Shown one piece after another: positions 44,864-57,800 of a stretch of 64,000 nt of DNA. Location of the stretch: assembly GCA_942159475.1 (NCBI GenBank), contig OW804096.1:90809784-90873783 (forward strand). Reading direction: 5' to 3'. A model generated the notes under the pieces. The model was not told where the DNA came from, searched no databases, and saw only the letters and a program-made list of their open reading frames with translations. The position numbers and the translations under genes are program-made. This DNA is from Sthenelais limicola (lineage: Eukaryota > Annelida > Polychaeta > Phyllodocida > Sigalionidae). Numbering within the stretch: position 1 is the first letter of the stretch; each line of letters opens with the position of its first letter.

Positions 44864-45948
44864 TAAAAAATACAAAAGGGCTTAAAATAGTGGGTTGGAA
44901 CATTCGTAGTATCACTAAGAATAATGAAGACCTAGTCCATCTACAAGAAACATACCATCCAGACATAATATGCCTAAATGAAACATGGCTCCATAACCAA
45001 GTTCACGATAATGAAATAACACTACAAGACTACCAATTGATCAGACAAGACAGAACAGGAAACAACAAAAATAATTATAAAACCAAATCTAAAGGAGGAG
45101 GCCTGCTAACTCTTATTAAAGATAGCTACATAGACTATGAAGACCTTAGCCAACACAGTGTGTGTAATCTTGACATTGAATGCCAAGCACTGAAAATTAA
45201 ATACAAACAGACTAAACCAATCTTCCTACTAAACACATACAGGCCTCCATCCGGAAATGCCTCCAAAGCCATTGAAATAATAGATAACATAATTACCCAG
45301 GTAAACCGTAAATGGGAAATTGTAATAATTGGTGATCTCAACATTGATTATAATACTAAAACAACCCAAACACCAAAGAACACCTTGGCCCTTCTTGAAA
45401 CATTTCTCATAAAACATTCCCTTAGACAAATTATTAAAAGCTCTACAAGAATAACAAGAAGAAGTAGCACTACATTGGACCACATTTACACCAACTGTAA
45501 ATATATATTGAATTCTGGGACTGTAAACATCAATGCCAGTGATCATCTACCAATATACATGACCAGGAAAAAACACAATGAAAAAGCCCCAAAAGATACC
45601 TTCACAACTAGATCCCTAAAGAACTTCAACGCTGAACTATTCAGCCAAAATTGGGAACAACTCTATCAAGTTATAAACTCCCAACTTGATGCAATGTGCC
45701 CAATCAAAACCATCAAAAATGTAAAACATAAACCATCATGGATAACATATGATCATATGAGAGAGATAAAACTCCGGGACCATCTATTTAGCCAGGCTAG
45801 AAAGTCTAAAGACCCAGACAAATGGGACAAAGCTAAGCAGCAAAGAAAAGCAACTAATAAGATATTAAAAGAAGCAAGAAATAGTTATATAATCTCCAAA
45901 CTGAAAAAAATTCACCCAGGAAATTCTGGAATATCATTAGACAACTAG
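44845..45948 (+). CDS. LINE-B ORF2, part 1: APE endonuclease
   Basis: ATG 44845. Endonuclease residues are visible: GWNIRS (Asn 19), LNETW (44-48, catalytic Glu), NTYRPPSG, IIGDLNIDY, TLDHIYTN and ASDHLPIY. A basic linker to the RT follows. At the A7 run 45904-45910 the frame slips by one, and the old frame stops at TAG 45946-45948. The domain nicks target DNA in LINE retrotransposition. Apart from the slip it looks intact. Confidence 0.9.
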   Translation: MDEHPLIKNTKGLKIVGWNIRSITKNNEDLVHLQETYHPDIICLNETWLHNQVHDNEITLQDYQLIRQDRTGNNKNNYKTKSKGGGLLTLIKDSYIDYEDLSQHSVCNLDIECQALKIKYKQTKPIFLLNTYRPPSGNASKAIEIIDNIITQVNRKWEIVIIGDLNIDYNTKTTQTPKNTLALLETFLIKHSLRQIIKSSTRITRRSSTTLDHIYTNCKYILNSGTVNINASDHLPIYMTRKKHNEKAPKDTFTTRSLKNFNAELFSQNWEQLYQVINSQLDAMCPIKTIKNVKHKPSWITYDHMREIKLRDHLFSQARKSKDPDKWDKAKQQRKATNKILKEARNSYIISKLKKIHPGNSGISLDN

Positions 45949-47681
45949 CACTGCCCGAAAAAATCAAAAGCAAGGAAAAAATTAGGATAACCAATGACAA
46001 GAATGAATACCTTGATGAAAACCAATTAGCGGAATTTTTAAACCAGTACTTCATTGATATAGGAGAGAAATTAAGTAATAGCATAACCAGCCCACAGGGG
46101 AACAACAGTGATGTAGAAAAAGAAACAAAACCTCAGACTAAGATAAATAAACCAGATTTTCATTTCAAGCCCATAATGACAACTCAACTCCTATCTATCA
46201 TAAACTCTCTCAATGACCATAAAAGCTCTGGATACACAACTATATCAACAAAAATATTTAAAACAGCCTTGAAAAGTCTCCTGCCACAACTGAAATTTAT
46301 TATTGACTTAGCACTACAAACCAAGGAAATACCCCCAATATGGAAACAATCAGTGGTGACACCTATAGTCAAGAACACTGGAAGCAGGACTGATACTTCT
46401 AACTATAGACCCATCTCCAATATCAACATTATTGGCAAAATCTTTGAAAAATGTGTTTACCAACAAATGCTGGACTATATTAATGATCATAATATTCTTT
46501 CACCAAAGCAATATGGATTCAGAAAAAATAAGTCAACAGAAACAGCACTGGCAAATCTCTTAAAGCACATCTACAATGGAATAAACAGTAATCAAGAAAC
46601 AATTGCAATATTTATGGACTTCAGTAAAGCGTTTGATATGATTAATCACAATATTCTGCTAAAGAAAATACAAAATTACTTCCCTGGAACTGAGATGACA
46701 AAACTTATAAAAAACTACCTAACCAACAGGCAGTAACAGACTGTAGTAAACAGGATAGCATCCAAACAAGTTCAAATTAAATGTGGTGTCCCACAAGGCA
46801 CAACTTTAGGCCCTATCTTATTTATCCTTTATATTAATGACATGATAGAAGTAGTGAGACACAGTGAAATCCAACTATTTGCTGATGACACAGTTTTGTA
46901 CTCCACTAATGACAAAGTAACCCCACAACAGCTGCAACAAGATCTTGCCTCAGTGAGCACCTGGTGCAACAACAACAAAATAGTCATAAACACCAAGAAA
47001 ACTAAATACACAGTCTACAGCAGTAAAAGGAAAAATACCAACTATAACCCTGGGCTTTTTAAGCTCAATAACCAATTGCTGGAGCAGGTGCAATCATACA
47101 AATATCTTGGAATTAACCTTGACAACAAATTAGACTTTCACACACATTTAGGTAACCTGATAAAAAATGTTAAAAAAAGGATCTACACATTAAAAAGGAA
47201 CAGGAAAATGATGACCCAAAAAGCTGGAGAGCTCATCTATAAATCTGCCATTCTCCCAGTAATAGACTATGGGGACTGTTTTTACCAAAGTAGTGGTATA
47301 ACAAAATTAAACAAACTACAAGTACTGCAAAATCAAGCCATCAGAACTATATTCAACCTGAATAGAAGAACTAATACAACTCAATATGAACAAAACCTAA
47401 GACTGACTCCATTAACCAAAAGAGAACACCATTTGTTACAATTATTCAAATCAACTCTCCTCCAAAACCCTGATGATATGAAGCAAAACCTCCATACAAG
47501 AACAAGACACAACATAGGGAAAATCACCCTCTCAACGCAAATACCACGAAACCAAAAATACCAACAGAGCTTCCTCCACACCGGCACACTGCTATGGAAC
47601 TCCTTACCCCGACAAATCCAACTACAAGATGATAAACAAAAGTTCAAGTTAGAAAGTTTAAAATGGGTACTAGGAAAGTAA
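45911..47681 (+). CDS. LINE-B ORF2, part 2: reverse transcriptase, with one nonsense codon
   Basis: It continues in the third frame from the A7 slip. Visible blocks: KFWNIIRQL; DHKSSGYTTISTK (RT block 1); PIVKNTG and SNYRPISNI; QYGFRKNKSTETAL; MDFSKAFDMINH (catalytic Asp); GVPQGTTLGPILFILYINDM; FADDTVLY (46878-46901, catalytic Asp pair); YKYLGINLD. A TAA at 46734-46736 interrupts the frame just before the GVPQG block and could have arisen from CAA by one C-to-T change. The ORF ends at TAA 47679-47681. The RT is of the CR1/Jockey group, clearly different from LINE-A's. Confidence 0.88.
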
Positions 47682-48319
47682 AAATAAGATAAATAAATAA
47701 ATTAATAAGCAAGTAACCAGGAAATAAACGTGGTGTTTTGATTTGAAATGCTGCATCGATCTTCCTGGCCATTGCTAAATAGATCTCAAATAAAAGAATG
47801 TGCCAAAAGCTGTCAGATGCCAATATGCAAATAATAAATAATAAAAACCAAATAAGTCCAACCCATACTGTTACATACCATAAATGATATAATTCTAGAA
47901 TCAAATGTATAATCTAACATGTTTGTGAATGCGACACTTGTGACACGAGATGTATATTACTGACTATCATTATCATTATCATCATCATCATTTTGTAGCA
48001 ACTATTCATGACTTATTTTTATCATTGTAAACAAACTCTGTATTTTTGAAGTGATCTAAAATCTATTAGAATAACATAATGCGAGATAAAACATAATGGG
48101 ATTTCTGATTCATTAATAATGTATAAATCTATATAAATGTATACAAAAACTGAAGAAAATGTACTAGATATTGTATTATAATGTATTAGTAACAAAAAAA
48201 AATGAAAATAAAATAAAATTACAAAAAAGGTAGTGTCACAGGTTACTGAGGAAAATATGGAGAAATCCAGGAGATGTACCTGTATGAAAAGTATGAATAA
48301 AAACGTATCCAAACCAAAC
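47682..48319 (+). other. LINE-B 3' UTR and CCAAA-repeat end
   Basis: An AT-rich 3' UTR with an ATC microsatellite (about 47965-47992), AATAAA at 48296-48301 and a terminus of CCAAA repeats. It is followed by the CAAAGAT target duplication. Confidence 0.75.
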
Positions 48320-48337
48320 CAAAGATAAGCTAAGATA

Positions 48338-49350
48338 CCGGTGTTGGGAAAAAATAAATAAAGGGTGCATTACTCTTGGCGTTTGTTGATGGCAATTGAT
48401 TGAATGCATCACGCCATATGCTAGCCTATAAAAAGCTCGGAACTAAGCTAAATCATTTTCATTCTAATCGTGTACTCCTCACGATTGATTGATGTGTCCT
48501 CGTGTGGTTAGAAATTCCCTCTACATTACATTCTAGCCTCTCAAATCTCACGATGGTCGACCCGTCGGGGGAACCCATACACTATAATATAAAGCCAGTC
48601 TCAAAGTTGAACGATCCATCTCCCCTGAGATGAGATATTAGAGTATCTACAAAATATACCACAAGAAACGGAAATAGGCAATACTGCGTTGGTCAAAATA
48701 CGTAACCTCGGGAATTTCAATCGATGATTGAAATTTTGATAAAAAGTGTTTTCATGCCATAAATCGAAACTATCATCCCTACCCCATGCACTACTGAATA
48801 ATAGTTTGTTCTTAATTATTCAAAGTGTATAAATTATTTGAAGAAAAGTTCTAGGTTTATCTATTTTTGTTTGCTTCGAACATCCACCACCTGCTCTGTC
48901 CAATTGATAGCAAGGCTGCCATTTTGATATGAATTCAAGATATCCGATGCAAGCTGAACATTCCAATTTCATGGAGAAATCGTATACGATTACGAGATAC
49001 ATTCGAGGTTTGATCAAAACCAATGGGAAAGTGAAGGGAAACATATATATTTCTGCGATTAAACGACATGCTTTTAGATAAATGTTAAAAGACACATGTT
49101 TGATGGGAGAAATTATTTGAATAGTTAAGCATGTTCTTAGAAAATATTAGTTGGGAATCATTATGTGGGCTGAGAACCCAATCACATTATAGTAATGTTA
49201 ACATCAACCAAAATAAAGGATACCTTTAATATGTGTATATGTCCATACTCGATCAAACAGCTATAAGTATGTGTTTTCATAATTAAATATCACCTCTTCC
49301 TTTGGTTAATAATTATATTCTCAGCCTTGCAGCAAAGATAAGCTAAGATA
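48338..49350 (+). repeat. right copy of the ~1-kb direct repeat
   Basis: Nearly identical to 39695-40687 plus 48327-48337. It begins with a second copy of the LINE-A tail (CCGGTGTTGGG and A-rich tract) and of its target duplication, and shows the empty LINE-B target (GCAAAGATAAGC) at 49332-49343. Confidence 0.9.
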
Positions 49351-50399
49351 CAGCCTAGCAGCAAAGAATAGTGTCTTTGATAGAAGTTAACAGGGCATTA
49401 ACCTATAAATTCCCGTGCCGTGTAGCTGGTTGTAAACCCCCCTCTAAAAGGCTTCAAATGATTCTTAAAAATACAGAAGCCCCTCTTGTGGTGTAACTAC
49501 ATCGTGCTGCCCTTCCCAGTCACACTTTCAGTTAGCACTCGATGAACTTTGCGACATGGAACCAAACTGATTGTTGAAACACATTCCCGCCTGTCTCTTC
49601 TAAATATGGTCAGAGATCGCGCATTATTCCTTTATATTCGGTGTCATTGTCACAGATAACAAAACTGATAATCATCTCTGTAATAGAGACGTCTCTGACA
49701 GATCTTAATAGCAATCTAATTTATCTGCTCAGGGATTACAGCCAGACCAAGTAGCCACGCCCCAATCATCCACTGATGGGAGTGGGCGCAAGACTGATGA
49801 TGGACGAATTTGTTCATACGACTCCTAGCCAGAAGTCAATATAGGTCCAGGTGACAGTGTTGCATGGGATGATATTCATCATCGCGCGTTCATAAATGTT
49901 GGTGTGTTAAATATGGCCAGCACAAATATGACTTTCGTTTTTTCCCCATTGCCTATGTCATTCATCAAAGCACACACACATATTATATAGCTGATGGTAT
50001 TATGTGCCTGGCATTATATTTTACGAATAGGTGTTTTTTCATTTCCAGCATTTACATTTACTTATAGAGGTCAATACTCCATAGATCACTTTTTATCGCA
50101 AATGTTAATATGGAAAAAGGTGACGAAAAAGTATGGGTTTTTAAAACTTTATTCAACAGCGCCCATGTGATACTTTTCGCTTTTTAACTATAAAACTCTT
50201 TTCCAACCAAAATGAAATCATACAGAATATCATGTACTGCATATGTGTATTGTGGATAAACATACATTTGATGTATATTCTTAAAGCAATTCTTGTTAGT
50301 AAAACTGAAGTTTTCACATGTTTGACAACGGCTATGAAATTGGATCTATAGATTGCCTCCGCTATATATAGAACTATATGTGGATGACCACCGCCCCCT
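49351..50399. other. non-coding stretch
   Basis: Single-copy AT-rich sequence after the tandem duplication. No exon or repeat is recognised. Confidence 0.45.
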
Positions 50400-50510
50400 A
50401 CCGCTGGTTATGGACTGCCACTGGACGGTGCACAGACACTCGCTCCACTACCTAGCTCTACCTCTGAGCTGACTAGACTTGACTTTGAGAGAAAAGAAAA
50501 TTCTTTTTCA

Positions 50511-50642
50511 ATGGCTAAAACGTGTGGAGCTTGTGGTTGGGTACACCCATGGCCGGGTACCACATCTTGTCGTTTCCTTGAAGATGCGGTGGCGGCTGCC
50601 AAAAAGGCTGGTAGTGAGGGACCCGAAGCTTGGAATATTTAA
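50511..50642 (+). pseudogene. gag N-terminal fragment of the DIRS/YR-like family
   Basis: ATG 50511 opens 43 codons ending in TAA. The start (MAKTCGACGWVHPWPGTTSC) is colinear with the N-terminus of the ORF at 62422, sharing the CGACG, H and PGTTSC residues that make a C-X2-C-X3-H-X7-C zinc-knuckle-like motif. The 5' leaders are also similar (GACTTGACTTT versus GACTTTTGACTTT, and a CGCCCCCTA/CGCCACCTA motif further up). After residue 43 the similarity stops. It is a truncated or recombined relic of a related, not identical, element. Its left limit is roughly 50380. Confidence 0.7.
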
Positions 50643-51843
50643 AATGTTTCTCACACCTTCAGTTACTTCATACTGAAATTATCCCGTATGCGAGGTCTTT
50701 TTCATAAATAATTTACATTTTCAACCAACTAAAATAATTTAAGCCAAATCGGTATCACTTCCTCTGCTGACGTCCTTAGGCAGAAGCAGAGAGTTCTCCC
50801 TCTCCTGGAATGAGACAATTACAGAGTTCAAATAATGCTTAGGTTATTCATAAACATAATGAACGGGTGTCTTGTCCCACCAAAAGCTATGCACTGACAA
50901 GATATCTCTTGCGTTATTATTAAGCCCTTTTTGATTGGCAGTCCATAATGATGGTGATCAGATTAGTGTAAATATGAGCTTTCCTGTTAAAAACCATTTA
51001 AATACGAATGGCGACTTAAAGGAGACTTTAAATTAGTTGGATATCTATTCCTGTGATTGCAATGGGTGCTGATGGTGTCGGGTGACTGGAAAGGTGAGGC
51101 CTTCTCCCCGCCACAACTGGTGTCCACGAATAAATTATTAATTGTTCCATCAAAACTAACTGAAGAGCCGAAATGTGTGCATAGCACATCATCGAGCCGA
51201 TGCTTCAGCCATTGGACCGAGTTTGTGACCCACATTAAGTATGCGTAAATACAATAAGCCCTGATAAATTACAACCAAAATCACATGGGATATTTGCGGG
51301 GAAAGACTGTATTTTTCCGCTGTTAAATGTATTAAACAATCTTGTGTTCAATGCCATGCCACTAATTTGCAAGGCATGGGATTAGGTATATAATTAAAAT
51401 AATGATTAAGTATTTCGATGAAATGTTTTTGAAATAGTTCAATAATATTTAGACGATGTTTATATTCCCATATGATTCAGTAGTACACTGCGATATTAAT
51501 ATACAAGAAAGGAAATTTAAGGATAGCTCTTCGCGTTTCAGCACCATACCCATTAAGTCTTTTCCCACACCTGCCACGAGGCCCTCCAATTCTCAAGGCA
51601 CTCGTGAGCATGTAATGAACAGTTCTTCAGTTAATCAACAGCCGGGCAATGATTATCTCTATGCATCCAATTTAACCATAAAAGTGTCAAATGAATCCCC
51701 ACCACCAGCTCCCATTCAACTGCCAGCCTTAAGGCTTATGACATATTATAATTTATTGACGACTGTCACACGTTACATCAGCACCTATGGAAGGATATAA
51801 GTAATTAACTTGCTCCATTGTAATACTATTATACACTACTTAC
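50643..51843. other. stretch likely holding the missing 3' end of the FAM227 gene; nothing firm seen
   Basis: The last identified exon of the minus-strand gene ends in a donor at 51842-51843, so at least one more exon lies to the left. I could not find one with a good acceptor, phase 0 and a stop. A Pro/Ser-rich plus-strand open frame at 51456-51800 has no motif and no splice support. Confidence 0.35.
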
Positions 51844-54800
51844 TCGTTTGTCTAGGATGGTTTCACTGAGGATCTTAATCTCCATGCTATTTTTACAGAA
51901 CATCAATTCCTTCTGCAATTTACTGATGTTTTTGTTCATCTGGCGTTGCTGGCGCTCTATCTTTGCAATTTCTTGATTAGTCATCTCACAGATTCTATAA
52001 AAAAAAATGGGGAAATTAAGGTAAGGAAAGGTAGTATTGATTCAGTTCACGAGCAGGGTCGTTCCGTTATTTTCCATAGAATCTTTTCCGTGAAATGGTC
52101 AGAGTAGGCTAGTGAAATAAATGAATAAATAAAAGAGACAGTGGTTGGATTAAGAATCATCATCGATATTGCTGCTTAACAGCTGTGTACATTTAGAGTA
52201 CACAAGGAAAAACTCTCCCGACGACTAAATGTAACAATATCCAAAATCGACTAACTCGCTCTCTCACCTGCTATTTGACTGGGTGCTGTAAAAAGCGGAG
52301 AACCTTTTATGTGTAAATGTCAAGATGTGTAACCTTTTGTAGCCACCTGAGACTGGCGGTCGGGAAAAACGAGTGCTAAGAAACTAAGAAATACCTGACG
52401 TCTACCTGATAACTATTTTTCCAAAAGGAAAGTTTAGAGTAAAAACCAGCCTTCTTTTTCTCTATGCCTTAAGTACCTTTGCAAATTTGAGCCACACCCT
52501 TCAAAGTCGAGTCGTGCACATTGGTCATTTGTTTTACATATTGAATTCTTATACTTTTATGTGTTTTAGCATTTCATCATCTTTTATTTATTATTTATAA
52601 AGTTTTTTTTAATGACAATTAATGAATAAGTGTTGATCAAGCCTGTCAGAAGTTCTCTTCGAGGCTGTCCTACTAGACAAGAAAATGCAAATATCTATCA
52701 AAGTACAATATGATAAGGGCAAACTTCGATACATATGTCTTCCTAGGGAAACAGATACATTCAAAATGAAAACCTATAGTTGATAGGAGAATACTCCTCT
52801 TCCCTCGGCCCATCCATGCCATGTAAGGATTACTATATATCTATAGGTCTCGGTATACTCTCTTTTGACTCTTTCCCCCCTGATCATTAATGAGTATATG
52901 TAAACTACACACAATTGTCTGTAATAGTAATTCAATGATAAACAAAGTTGGTAGTGAATTTGCTTATTTGTTCTACTGACGTCCTACGAGAGACTGTGTG
53001 GTTCATTTTTCTGGGGTGCATTCACACATCAATCAAACGCGAACTTGGATTCACAAAAGAAACACTGAAAAGAGGCTCAAATAATAATTAGCATGTGTGA
53101 TGTGAGTGGACCCGGGGATCTAGTTCTAACATAATCTAATATAAGGCTGCATTTGCCCAATGTTCGCTCAATGATAGACCAATCACTAAAGCTTGATTTT
53201 TTAACCGCAGTTTACAGATTCAATGAATCTCCCTTAAATTGGAAATAAAACGAGTTGAAAACATCGTAGATAAAATGCGCTTTTGCAAACAAAGCCCACA
53301 CTATCCAAAAAGGGATCGAATTTCTAATGTCGGCCAGCTATACAGAAATGTATAGTTAATTGCCGGTGGTATCCGACTTGTCTTTTGCACTCATACTATT
53401 TTTGTCCGAAAGACCAAACTGCCTCGGGTGTACTATTTTACCGAGCAGGATTCGACCTCTTCGGGTGGATGGTGAAACTCAATAACATTATCCTACTACT
53501 CAGAGACTGAATCATTTATTAATACCGAGGCGGGACCATTTAATTATCAAAGCAGATGGATGGAATACCAAGGGCATCTGGACTTTCTTCGGTGAGAGCA
53601 GGAATGCATCTACAGCTAAAATCGTGGGGTTTTTTTTACTCTACGCTCGCCGTTAGCGTTTGTATGTATACTTACTTTCCTCTGAGCATGCAGGCAGTAA
53701 AAATGGCATGGGTTAAGTCACCAGATATATACCATGCGGTTTTGGTTTTCACCAAAAACGAAAGATATTTTCTTTCGGGTATTTCATTTATATTTTAATA
53801 GGCGGCGTTTTGATGTTATGAGATAGGATGTATGTACGTACTGGTGGTCCCGCTCATATACTTAATTTCGTTAAAGGCATTTATTTCCACACATTCATAA
53901 ACTAATGAATGTACAGTTTAGTTTTAGAGAAGAAATATCGCAAGCTTCCAAAACTACAATATTAAATACGATATGAGTATTTGCTCTCTTTAAAAAATCT
54001 TAGATATATAGGTCCAGCGTACAAATATATAATACTAGTCATTATTTGGACAATTTCTTAGCTTATATAAGAATTCAGCTTAGGGTAATCCAACTGTTCT
54101 AACTTTATTTGTATTATTATGTATAACATTGCTTACTGAATGATAATAATAAAGGGGGCCAAAATGAAATAATTAGGAATTGAATTATGACCATTATGAA
54201 CATTCCATCTCATACAGATGAGCAATTTCTGAGCGTCTGGTAGCACAAACTATTTTGTTACCACCATCGTCTAAAGATAGTGTAGACACGAAATTTTGTT
54301 GGCTAAATACAAAATATCAAATCTCAAGAACCTAGAAGAAACATTTTATTGCTACTGCTGTACTTACTTCTGATATTCTTTACTCAGTTCTTCGGAATTG
54401 GCAAGCGTTTCCTTGATGACTTGACGATATGTTAGCGTTTTTGTACTGGCCATTGTTAAAGAAAATGTCTCCCAACAAACATAGATAACAAAGTACGATA
54501 CTTCAGTGAAGTCCTTATCAGCGACTGGTTAGATTTATCCCCAATAAAAGGGCTTCGTCTGGCTCCGATGTGGTAGACATACCAGATAGCATTGAAAGTG
54601 GTATATTATCTACTACTAATCGAGAAAGAAAAGATGTGATCATAATACATGATTGCACGGTATAGGACATGATGTTATTTTAACTCTTGTTCATCCAAAG
54701 TGATAGAATGCATTATATTTTGCACCTAAAAGGATTGTGATGATGATCACTATCTAATGTAGAGATCCTTATATTATTACTTGTCTGGCACAATGCTACC

Positions 54801-57800
54801 AGGAGGCAATTAGGGATAAAGTTTTGAACACAATTCTAAATCACCACTCCACCTCTTTTCACGTATATGCGATCTCCGCATACACGACATGCTATTCCAA
54901 ATATTTGTTTTTGAGGTATTTATTGGATGAAATATATCTTTACGTCTTTCATGCCATGATATCTTTTATGATGTGTAATATTTTGTTATTAGTATTTTGG
55001 AATTAGTTGTTTTCCACTATTGTCGCTATTTTGTATTCATTCATATTCTTTCTCAGACCCTCAATGTCCCCCCCCCCCCCCCCACACACAAACACACACC
55101 TTTCCCCACCCCGGCACACACCCAACTCCTTATTGCCGGTTATTTAAATTTTGGATTTCATACTGCCTGCGTTAATAAACACAATTGCCGGCTTAACAAA
55201 TGCTTACCACTTGCATAAATATATTGTAAAAATCAGAGTATTTATTTCAAGGATACGGTAGCTTGGATATCTCGGTTCTCCTCACCCTACGACCTGGTTG
55301 CTCAGGACCTTTGAGTTGGCGCAGCTGAAGGTAATGTGCCACAAGGGGGCTATGACCTTGCAAGTTGAACAGTGTCCGCTGAAGCTCGGGACCTCTACCT
55401 ACCGGGTGAGACTGTTGAAAAAATAATGTGTAAGTATAGTGAAGCTCTGCTTTTTTTAAATTGAATTAATATTAAATCCGAAACGTCGGAATCATCCTCA
55501 AACTCAACATTGTACATAATCAAAATCAAATAAAACTTCAAAAAGTACAAAAACTGCTGGGATACTAGTTTTGGTGTTAAAACAAATCGAAATCTTTTTA
55601 TTGAATCATTTACTGAATTATCAAGGTAAGACATGCGCCCAAAAATGATCTAAAGAGAAACTCGTTATGATATAATGATATGTGTAATTCCGCTTTTCAA
55701 TTAAACGGTATAAGAAGGATATAATGATTTTTTGCACTGTGATTTTTAATCGTGCGAGAACACATTCTTAATCAGATTTAGCGTGTTTAGTATAGTCCTT
55801 CTTACATCTATCAAAGAATGTTACTAAAATAAATGTCTGATCCACTTCATACACAATGTGCGTAAACCTATAGAGGAAATACACAGCTGAGTTCGAAGTT
55901 TCAATCGATCAATAGTAGAGAAAAACATAAATAGAGCCACTTAAAAGTACTTATTCAAACACAAATGTACAAGTATATATATAGACTAGATAAGGATGGG
56001 AGTAGTAGTATACATGAGTGTTAAGTGTTTTTCTTTTTTAATAATCTAGAGTGAACACTTTAATCGCATAGATTTCCCTATTGCATAATTCTATTGTTGG
56101 TGATTCGATAAGTTTATAGCTAAAAGAGAATAGGCAACTTGAGACCTAGTCGTTACATACATGTGATCCTTCACTTCAGTTACATTATCATAAACACCGA
56201 TTTTTGTGCAATCCTTTCGGGGAAGGATATAGCCCCCACTGGGTTATTCCGGTATCGTGATATATATGAATTGTATATAAACGAGATAATTGGGATGATA
56301 GATCAAGTGAATGTTGTAATAATTTCCCATCTACTGTCCTTTGAGATGAACTACAGAATAGATTTGATTTTCGGATCAATCCCTACAACTCTCTGGACGA
56401 GAATGTTGCATGATTACAAAGTAGTTGTTAAACGATGTTTTCGCTTAATTTTGGAATCATTCACAACGAGGAAGAGAAATTATTTACAGATAAACACAAG
56501 GAGACACAAGTACCAGGAGCATGCAATACACTTCTTAGTTTAGATACCTTTTTTGAAACTGATTGTTTTAGCTCTTGATCCTGAAAGGTAATTTGTAATT
56601 ATTGTAACCCATCAGCAAAATACTCAATAGCAAATCAACCCCTCCAGTTTTACTTTTTAATTTTACCTCTAAAATAATCCCTTAAATATAGAAAAAAAAC
56701 ATGTATATCCCAACAATGTTAAACATATTTAGATACCTTATTCATAAATATCCGATTATTAAGGTCTTTGTATGTACCGCTCTTAATCAAGAGCTTATGT
56801 TTTTAAAGTATCGTAAATATGGGAATAAAAGTATTTTTTGAGGATACAAAGGCTGTCTGATTCCCTTACCTGTACAGGAGTGACTTTAGGCGTGCCACAC
56901 TCTGCTAGTCTGGAAGGAGAACCAGTGGGACCACCAGAAGAAGGCAGAGCAGGCATGGGCTGAGTGAACGGGAGCTGAGATTGACTAATTTTGTTGAGAG
57001 CTACCTCCCTTGATGTGCGGGGTGTGAGAGATGTCGATGTTGCCGAGGTTGAATCTCCAAGTTTGGCAACCGTTCTTCTGAAATCGTCCACATCCAAGGA
57101 ATAGCTGACTGAAAAAAAACAAATCAAATATTGAACAATTTCGTATATTTCCTGGATGTGGCTGGATTACATTCTACAGAGCAGCGTCGATATCAGAGGG
57201 CTGTTTTTGCTAGAGAAACAGCTGCGTCAACTTCAAGCTGCGCAATTTGGAAATTGTAGGGCGCAGATGTTTTCTGTGAGCTCTGTTGAATATATCGCAA
57301 CACGAATGAATGGCATATCATAATGTTTCTTTCTACCCATAATAACCATCTGAAAGGAATAACGTTGAACAACACAAAGCACCAAATATATAATTTCCTC
57401 TCTCCATATTTTACCGATAAGCATATATAATATATGCATACATGTAAATATCTATTATTGAAGAGGCCTTAACCTTGTTGTAGGTTAGGTGCAATGAATA
57501 GCCCCTTCTCTAGAAGGGCCAGTTGATGTACATCTTGAAAATAGGGTTTTATGGTTATACTCTTTCACCTTTATACCCTTGAACCGAGCAAGATACCCCG
57601 ACTTAACGTCCCATTTGTATATACTACTCAGAGAGGGTCACTTGCATGGGAACAGATTCCATTGGTACTATCAGGTTATGGGGAAAGTACTGTAGTGTTA
57701 CACAACTATCAATGATAGATATTTAGTCCCACTATACCACTGAACACCGTACGTCATCCATATATATGTTCTGAGGGTGTAAACATGCCAGATGAATTGC

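Larger units (their letters stand above)
40688..48319 (+). mobile_element. LINE-B: CR1/Jockey-like non-LTR retrotransposon with NADAR and SGNH ORFs
   Basis: A 7.6-kb element inserted in the left copy of the 1-kb duplication, with a CAAAGAT target duplication at 40681-40687 and 48320-48326. Order: 5' UTR; ORF1 (coiled coil, RRM, CTD, NADAR); SGNH-hydrolase ORF; a 1.4-kb spacer with tandem repeats; ORF2 (APE endonuclease, RT); and a 3' UTR with AATAAA (48296-48301), ending in CCAAA repeats. The short-repeat 3' end and the RT blocks (DFSKAFDMINH, GVPQGTTLGPILF, FADDTVLYS) place it in the CR1/Jockey group. ORF2 has a frameshift and a nonsense codon, so the copy is dead. Confidence 0.9.

Noticed and set aside
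39695..49350. LTR retrotransposon with 1-kb LTRs
   Set aside because: The coding content is a LINE. The repeats contain the tail of another LINE, have no LTR end motifs, and are explained by tandem duplication plus insertion.
51456..51800. Plus-strand Pro/Ser-rich ORF of 114 codons
   Set aside because: No recognisable domain, no splice partner, and it overlaps the expected 3' region of the opposite-strand gene.
53430..53480. tRNA-like T-arm (AGGATTCGACCT)
   Set aside because: No matching acceptor stem or D-arm was found.
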